From Senegalimassilia anaerobia JC110 (GTDB lineage Bacteria; Actinomycetota; Coriobacteriia; Coriobacteriales; Eggerthellaceae), in contig NZ_HE611014.1 in NCBI RefSeq assembly GCF_000236865.1, positions 608,359-672,358 of the forward strand: DNA of 64,000 bases, read 5' to 3'. The translations under genes were made by a program, and so were the position numbers. The first letter of the stretch is position 1. Each line of letters opens with the position of its first letter. Under the pieces are notes generated by a model. The model was not told where the DNA came from. It searched no databases and worked only from the letters and a program-made list of their open reading frames with translations. This document shows positions 59,284-64,000 of this stretch, piece by piece.

Positions 59284-59748
59284 CTAGTTATTGCCGAGCG
59301 CGTTGTAGGCTTTGTCGTCCACGGGCTCGAGCCATTCATTGCTAGTGCCCTCGCCGGGGAACTCGAAGGCCAAGTGGCTGAACCAGCTGTTGGCGACGGC
59401 GCCATGCCAGTGCTTGACGTTGGCGGGGATCTCGACGATATCGCCGGGGCGCAGGCGCTGGGCGGGTTTGCCCTCTTCCTGGTACCAGCCCTCGCCGTCG
59501 ACGCAGATCAATACCTGTCCGCCGCCCTTGCTCGCGTGGTGAACGTGCCAGTTGTTGCGGCAGCCCGGCTCAAAGGTGACGTTGTGGATGGGCAGGTAAT
59601 CGCCCGGGGCGGTCAGCGCATTGAGGTAGCTCTGCCCGATAAAGTACGGCGCGAATGCGTCGTTGGGCTCACCGAGGCCAAATATTCCGCCGTGGGCCTC
59701 AGGTGCTGCGCCTTCATTTTTGATAGTCACGGTGTTCCCTTCATTCAT
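59284..59748 (-). CDS. Cupin domain protein (redox cluster B)
   Basis: 154 residues. Cupin motif 1 CRNNWHVHHASKGGGQVLI and motif 2 IPANVKHWHGA are nearly the same as in the cluster A protein, including GEGWYQEEGK between them. The start at 59748 has AAGGACC ahead. Metal-binding; substrate unknown, probably shared with the CMD protein of the cluster. Confidence 0.9.
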   Translation of the reverse strand: MNEGNTVTIKNEGAAPEAHGGIFGLGEPNDAFAPYFIGQSYLNALTAPGDYLPIHNVTFEPGCRNNWHVHHASKGGGQVLICVDGEGWYQEEGKPAQRLRPGDIVEIPANVKHWHGAVANSWFSHLAFEFPGEGTSNEWLEPVDDKAYNALGNN

Positions 59749-59766
59749 TTGTTGGTCCTTGCTGCG

Positions 59767-60240
59767 TTAGAGGTACCTTGCTGCAAACTTCTCGAGTTCG
59801 GCGTCGCTCTTGTTGTTGAGAACGCCGCCGTCGACGATCTTTGCATCCGGTGCGCATGCTCTGAGCATCGACGCCGTCTTGCCCATTCCGCTTCCGCCCG
59901 AGGTGGCAAACAAGACGATTGTTTTGCCTGCCAGGTCGTAAGACTCAAGGAACGTGTTGATAATCGCCGGCGCCACGTACCACCAGATGGGGAATCCCAA
60001 AAAGACGGTGTCGTAGTTCTCGATATGCTCGACCCTGGAGGCTATGGCGGGGCGGCAGGAGGGGTCGGCCGCCTCCAGCGTGCTGCGGCTCTGCTTGTCG
60101 CGCCAGTCAAGGTCGGCGTTTGTGTATGGATCGGTGGGCACAATGGCGAACAGATCGCTGTCCGTCGCGCGTGCCAGTCGACTTGCAACGTCCGTGGTGG
60201 TGCCCGTTGCGCTGAAATATGCCACAAGTGTTTTGGCCAT
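59767..60240 (-). CDS. Flavodoxin family protein (redox cluster B)
   Basis: 157 residues. FMN loop AYFSATGTTTDVASRLARAT, then VFLGFPIWWYVAPAIINTFLESYD and LFATSGGSGMGKTASMLRAC. The ATG at 60240 follows AAAGGATTC. Same type as the flavodoxin of cluster A but in a different position within the gene order. Confidence 0.88.
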   Translation of the reverse strand: MAKTLVAYFSATGTTTDVASRLARATDSDLFAIVPTDPYTNADLDWRDKQSRSTLEAADPSCRPAIASRVEHIENYDTVFLGFPIWWYVAPAIINTFLESYDLAGKTIVLFATSGGSGMGKTASMLRACAPDAKIVDGGVLNNKSDAELEKFAARYL

Positions 60241-60280
60241 CGGGAATCCTTTCGTTGTTGCGGTTCGGGTTTATGCCGGG

Positions 60281-60622
60281 TTATTCCTTGGTGTCGGCAT
60301 CGTCGGCATACACTTCTTTGGCCACGTTGAAGGCCGCCCAGGCGTTGGGCCAGCCGGCGTAGAAGGCGATGTGAGTAAGAAGCTCCGCCATCTCCTCGCG
60401 CGTGACTCCGTTTGCGTGGGCGCTGGCCAGGTGATACTTGAGCGAGCTGTCGGTGATGCCTTTGCCGATGAGCGCGCTCACGGTGACGATGCTGCGCAGT
60501 TTGAGCGGCAGCTTGTCCTCACGGTTCCACACTTCGCCAAAGAGAATGTCGTCGTTGAGATGCGCGAACTCCGGGGCGAACTCGCCCAAGGCGTCGTGGC
60601 CCGCGGTCTGTTTGATGGTCAT
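60281..60622 (-). CDS. Carboxymuconolactone decarboxylase family protein (cluster B)
   Basis: 113 residues, one CMD domain: QTAGHDALGEFAPEFAHLNDDILFGEVWNR, LRSIVTVSALIGKG and VTREEMAELLTHIAFYAGWPNAW. Close to the cluster A protein across its whole length (see findings); the Cys beside the conserved Gly-Trp there is Ala here, so that Cys is not catalytic. The ATG at 60622 follows AAAGGAGTAACC. Confidence 0.88.
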   Translation of the reverse strand: MTIKQTAGHDALGEFAPEFAHLNDDILFGEVWNREDKLPLKLRSIVTVSALIGKGITDSSLKYHLASAHANGVTREEMAELLTHIAFYAGWPNAWAAFNVAKEVYADDADTKE

Positions 60623-60627
60623 GCTGG

Positions 60628-60861
60628 TTACTCCTTTGAATTACGTGAACAGCACCCGGTTGAGACGCTGCGCAGCTGGTAGATGAGATAATCGAGGCAC
60701 TCGAGCTTCTTTTGCTCCGAGTGGATGTTCTCGAGCAATTCGCGACGATATTGTTTGAGCAGGCAGATGCGCGCGCAGCCGCTGTCGGCGGAGGTGTACT
60801 GCTCGATGAGCTCCTCGCTGCAGCCGGCGTCGCGGAGGTTGTCGATGATGCTACCGTCCAT
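60628..60861 (-). CDS. Small helical Cys-containing protein of redox cluster B
   Basis: 77 residues: MDGSIIDNLRDAGCSEELIEQY, then LKQYRRELLENIHSEQKKLECLDYLIYQL. Predicted helical hairpin, five Cys in all. Small proteins of this kind are often found beside AKR/CMD genes and resemble the C-terminal coiled helix of MerR-type regulators without the DNA-binding part. Start at 60861 just 4 bp after the AKR stop; ends 5 bp before the CMD gene. Function unknown. Confidence 0.7.
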   Translation of the reverse strand: MDGSIIDNLRDAGCSEELIEQYTSADSGCARICLLKQYRRELLENIHSEQKKLECLDYLIYQLRSVSTGCCSRNSKE

Positions 60862-60865
60862 AGGC

Positions 60866-61885
60866 CTACCTTGAAGTTTTGACCTTGGTCGTGCCGGCGA
60901 GCGGCTTCTCGCCCGGGCGGCTCTTGGGCCCCACGAGTGCATGCGGCCGATAGAGCTCCTCGAGGAAATCGACCTCGGCGGTGGAGAGCGTCAGATCGAG
61001 CGCGGCCACGGCATCGTCGACGCGCTCGGGTTTGGAACAGCCCACGATGGGGGCCTCGACCCCGCGTGCCCAGTGCCATGCCAATGCAACTTGCGACATC
61101 GGCGTGCCGTGATCGGCGGCAACCTTGGCCACGCGCTCGACGATGGGCATGTCGATGGCGCGGTCGTGGTCGTATTTGTTGACCATGGTCTTGTCGGTGG
61201 TGCCGCGGGTGCTGGTGCTCTCCCAGGTAGGGCGGCAGAGATGTCCCGACGCCATGGGGCTGTACGGCGTAAGGGCCATGTCAAACTGGCGGCACACCGG
61301 AATCATCTCCCGCTCGTCCTCTCGGTACAGCAGGTTGTAGTGGCACTGCATGCTCGTAAAGGGCGTCCAGCCGTTGTCGCGTGCGACGATCTGGAGGTTA
61401 TGCAGCTGGTAGGCGTACATGGCGCTGGCGCCGAGAGCACGAACCTTGCCCTCGCGCATCAGGTCGTTGAGCGATTCCATGGTCTCTTCCATGGGTACGT
61501 CGTAATCGAAGCGATGGATGATGTAGAGGTCCAAGTAATCGGTGCCGAGGCGTTTGAGCGAACCTTCGATCTCGCGCTTGATGGCCGCGGCGGAAAGGCC
61601 GCCTTCGTTGAAGTGGACCTTGCTGGCAAGCACGACGTCTTCGCGTGCGATCCCTAGGTCGCGCAGCGCGGCGCCGATATATTCCTCGCTCGTGCCGAAG
61701 CTGTAGCAGTTGGCGGTGTCGATAAAGTTGATGCCGGCGTCGAGCGCGCGCTTGATGACGGCGCGAGTATCGTCGGGCCCGATGGTCCACTGGTGGAAGT
61801 CGGGGCTGGCCTCACCGAAGCTCATGCCGCCCAAGCAGAGTTTGGAAACTTTGATGCCGGAATGTCCAAGGGTGGTGTACTGCAT
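60866..61885 (-). CDS. Aldo/keto reductase, YajO-like (redox cluster B)
   Basis: 339 residues, the longer AKR type: MQYTTLGHSGIKVSKLCLGGMSFG, Asp/Tyr in NFIDTANCYSFGTSEEYIG, Lys in VLASKVHF and His in LYIIHRFDYDVPMEETM. C-terminal cofactor loop VEAPIVGCSKPERVDDAV. First gene of the run that is divergent from the LysR regulator. The ATG at 61885 follows AAGGAGAGAGCC. Confidence 0.9.
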   Translation of the reverse strand: MQYTTLGHSGIKVSKLCLGGMSFGEASPDFHQWTIGPDDTRAVIKRALDAGINFIDTANCYSFGTSEEYIGAALRDLGIAREDVVLASKVHFNEGGLSAAAIKREIEGSLKRLGTDYLDLYIIHRFDYDVPMEETMESLNDLMREGKVRALGASAMYAYQLHNLQIVARDNGWTPFTSMQCHYNLLYREDEREMIPVCRQFDMALTPYSPMASGHLCRPTWESTSTRGTTDKTMVNKYDHDRAIDMPIVERVAKVAADHGTPMSQVALAWHWARGVEAPIVGCSKPERVDDAVAALDLTLSTAEVDFLEELYRPHALVGPKSRPGEKPLAGTTKVKTSR

Positions 61886-62022
61886 GGCTCTCTCCTTGTT
61901 CTTGAGGGATGGCTATAGCGTACGTTGACGGGCGGATGATGTATATTGCTTATAGCGACTATCTAGATATACGATGACCGAATGGCTAGTCGAAGGACGG
62001 ATTTAGCCGGATTGGGGGCGCC
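61886..62022. promoter_or_regulatory. Divergent promoter region of redox cluster B
   Basis: 137 bp between the AKR and LysR starts, AT-richer than the genes. GCTTATAGCGACTATCTAG and TAGATATA (about 61945-61975) offer LysR-type T-N11-A candidates. No single clear dyad. Confidence 0.4.
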
Positions 62023-62904
62023 ATGGAGCTGCGAACGCTGCGCTATTTTCTGGCGGTGGCGCGCGAGGAAAACATGACCGAGGCGGCAAACGTGCTGCAT
62101 GTGACGCAGCCCACACTGTCGCGCCAGATCGCCGACCTGGAGCGCGAGCTGGGCGTCGAGCTGTTTGAGCGCACCAATCGGTCGTGCGTGCTTACAAGCG
62201 ACGGCATGCGCCTGCGCCAGCGTGCCGAAGAAATCATCTCGCTGGTTGAGCAGACCGAGTCGGAGCTGGCGGATCGGGAGCTCGGCATTGCGGGCAATAT
62301 CCGCATTGGCGCTGGCGAGACCAAGTCGATGCGGCTGGTGCTCGACACTTTTGCGGAGCTGCGTCGTGACCATCCCGGCGTGACGATCGAGCTCAACACC
62401 GGCAATGCCGACGCGGTGGAGGAGCGCCTGGAGCGTGGCCTGCTCGACTTTGCCCTGCTGTTGGAGCCCGTTAACGTCGAGAAATACGAGTGGATCCGTA
62501 TGCCCGAGGCAGATCGAGCCGGTGTAGTCGTTGCGGCAAGCGGCCCCTGGGGCGACTTAGACGTGCTGACGCCTGCGGACGTAGCGCAAATGCCGTTGCT
62601 GCTGAGCTCGCGCACGTCGAATCGAGCACTGGATTTGGCGGCGTGGTCTTGCGGCGCCCTTACCATCGATAACCTCAACGTCGTGGGGCATTTCGACTTG
62701 ATCGGCAACGCATCGCATCTGGTGCGTTCGGGCACTGCGTGTGCCGTTGCCATTGGCAGCCTGCTGCAGGTGGACGAAAGCAGCGACCTTCGGTTTATCC
62801 CATTTGAGCCGCCGCTTACCATCGCGTCGTACCTGGTGTGGAAAAAATATCGCCTGTGTTCCCGCGCCTGCGAAGAGTTCCTGAACCGCTTGAATGGAAT
62901 GTGA
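62023..62904 (+). CDS. LysR-family regulator of redox cluster B
   Basis: 293 residues. Helix-turn-helix MELRTLRYFLAVAREENMTEAANVLHVTQPTLSRQIADLERELG, then an effector domain. This is the type frequently divergent from AKR/cupin/CMD clusters. Start at 62023. It ends without a clear terminator; the hairpin at 63059 is 155 bp further on. Confidence 0.92.
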   Translation: MELRTLRYFLAVAREENMTEAANVLHVTQPTLSRQIADLERELGVELFERTNRSCVLTSDGMRLRQRAEEIISLVEQTESELADRELGIAGNIRIGAGETKSMRLVLDTFAELRRDHPGVTIELNTGNADAVEERLERGLLDFALLLEPVNVEKYEWIRMPEADRAGVVVAASGPWGDLDVLTPADVAQMPLLLSSRTSNRALDLAAWSCGALTIDNLNVVGHFDLIGNASHLVRSGTACAVAIGSLLQVDESSDLRFIPFEPPLTIASYLVWKKYRLCSRACEEFLNRLNGM

Positions 62905-63058
62905 CAAAGAGGCAGCCCCTTGGTCGCATTCGTTGATATGAGAGAAGGATAAATCCTTACTCCCGTTCCTCCGAATACCGCCCAATACTTTGCCGTCTTG
63001 AAACACGGGGAGCAAATGGCGAAATCGCAGATGAAAGGGAGTAAAACGGCAAAGAAAA

Positions 63059-63088
63059 AGCCTCCGTCCCAACGCGGGAACGGAGGCT
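63059..63088 (+). terminator. Terminator hairpin left of scar repeat 4
   Basis: AGCCTCCGT (63059-63067) pairs with ACGGAGGCT (63080-63088), loop CCCAACGCGGGA with an inner CCC/GGG, followed by CGATAATCGTTTTTA. Confidence 0.65.
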
Positions 63089-63197
63089 CGATAATCGTTT
63101 TTACTCACCGCCGTCGCTGGCGGCTTTGCCATGACTCTCGCACGAAACGAAACTCGGCGGCACAGTGCGGCACTCAAAAGTGCAGGCCAGAACCCTA

Positions 63198-63370
63198 CCA
63201 GCCTACTCCCACTCAGTGACTGATCCAGTCCGAGTGTTGTCGATGCGTGTCGCGTCGTACCGCCTAAGGGCTGATTCGCGCGCAACTTGGGCGAATCAGC
63301 CCCTTGATTCGCGATTTCGGGAATGACTCAATTGATTCGCGAAACCGCAGGTCGCTCCTTTAATCACTCC
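63198..63370. repeat. Scar repeat 4 with TGATTCGC repeats
   Basis: Begins CCTACTCCCACTC (63202-63214), then ATCCAGT, TACCGCC and, at 63344-63352, ACCGCAGGTC, sparse landmarks shared with scars 1-3. Inside it GGGCTGATTCGC (63268-63279) and GCGAATCAGCCC (63291-63302) form a perfect 12-bp inverted repeat, and TGATTCGCG occurs three times directly. Confidence 0.55.
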
Positions 63371-63486
63371 CTGGTTTCCGCCGGGGTTCGTAGCGGGTGG
63401 CGTGAAAAGGGGTGATTCAAAGGGTCGGAGAGATGCCTATAGCGCAATCGTCTGGTATTGGCGCGGTGAAGGGCTTCTCGCCTCCA

Positions 63487-63718
63487 TCAGTCCAAATCGT
63501 CAAGCTCGGAAAGCCTTGCGAGCTCGATGGCCGAATCGACCGCCTCTTCGAAATCGACGCCTTCCGCATAGGGCGATGCCGAGACGCAGGAGGACCAGAT
63601 GCCCCGCATCATATCGGATCTTCTGACCTCGCCGAGCACGGCCTCGTAGTCGCCCATCTTGCCAAATGAGCCGCGCCTGGAGGCGGTGGCGACAACGGCT
63701 TCGTGCAGGGAACCCCGC
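63487..63718 (-). pseudogene. AbiEii-like toxin C-terminal fragment
   Basis: About 76 codons: LHEAVVATASRRGSFGKMGD, EVRRSDMMRGIWSS, then NPYAEG-like SPYAEGVDFEEAVDSAIELARL. The LxEAxxATxxRRGS pattern followed by a short Trp-containing helical end resembles the C-terminus of AbiEii nucleotidyltransferase toxins. No upstream catalytic part in this frame. Assignment is tentative. Confidence 0.45.
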
Positions 63719-64000
63719 CAGCCGCATTAACCCGTCGCCCGCGAAAGACGTCGAGCTAGAGAAGAGGACCTATTTCCCGTCATGGATTGGGTTTACCTGC
63801 ATGGCTAGAGCCCTGGTGTAATTGGCTGGATCACCGTTCCGGGAACCAGTATCGACCTACCTGTCCGCCAAGCTCCTTCTTCAGCTCCAGCCTAGTATCT
63901 GACTCGCGCTGTTATAAGCGAAAACCGAAGAGATGCGTCTTTGTCGAGAAATTGAAGTTGGTCTCCCCTTACTGCGCGATTTATGCGCTACAGTTAGATG
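63719..64000. other. Window end, nothing recognised
   Basis: No gene or repeat supported in the last 280 bp. Confidence 0.4.

Overview
The window is GC-rich and reads as the chromosome of an anaerobic actinobacterium of the class Coriobacteriia, probably Eggerthellaceae. The class is inferred from gene content: a selenium-dependent-type molybdenum hydroxylase operon with its YqeB/YqeC/XdhC accessory genes, a DUF5692 membrane protein, hybrid cluster protein, meso-diaminopimelate dehydrogenase, an NCS2 purine permease, ModABCD, and many single-regulator/single-target gene pairs. No rRNA, tRNA or CRISPR array was seen. Protein family names come from recognition of motifs, not from database searches.

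Positions 1-37.2 kb look like core or long-resident sequence. In order they carry a ClC channel (cut by the window edge) with a K+ channel, ung, a large hybrid sensor kinase, a MetE-like methyltransferase with a LysR regulator, ddh, an NCS2 permease, the molybdenum hydroxylase operon (MocA-like cytidylyltransferase divergent from FAD, FeS and Mo subunits, YqeC, YqeB, XdhC), a TetR regulator, DUF5692, a three-domain RidA fusion, DegV, a membrane protein/XRE pair, a GyrI-like protein, an ATP-pyrophosphatase-only GuaA, a ferredoxin-type aldo/keto reductase, modABCD, a Crp/Fnr regulator divergent from hcp, an EamA exporter divergent from a LysR regulator, and a small Cys-rich protein. The permease, hydroxylase and ModABCD genes form a plausible chain: import a purine-like compound, import molybdate, build the cytosine-dinucleotide molybdenum cofactor, and hydroxylate the substrate.

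From about 37.7 kb onward the window is accessory. It is a string of unrelated modules: a MerR-controlled redox cluster (37.7-41.2 kb), a 2.2-kiloresidue wall-anchored surface protein (42.7-49.4 kb), a zone of fragments plus a radical SAM gene, an XRE regulator, a DUF4143 ATPase and a yjdF riboswitch/YjdF pair (50.3-56.5 kb), a second redox cluster with a MATE exporter under a LysR regulator (57.0-62.9 kb), and a fragment zone to the end.

The most notable structure is that four of these modules end in the same way: terminator-like hairpin(s), then a related sequence beginning with CTAYTCCYAYTC. That motif is also what the plus strand reads across the stop codon of guaA at 25490. Two of the four copies are about 420 bp long, highly similar and direct, and they bracket the giant surface-protein gene. 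I read them as attachment-site scars left by serial integration. Other points to check are two apparent ATT start codons in the hydroxylase operon, the triple RidA fusion, a textbook 19-bp-spacer MerR promoter, and inverted-repeat-bounded DUF4143 ATPase units, one of them an internal-deletion derivative.
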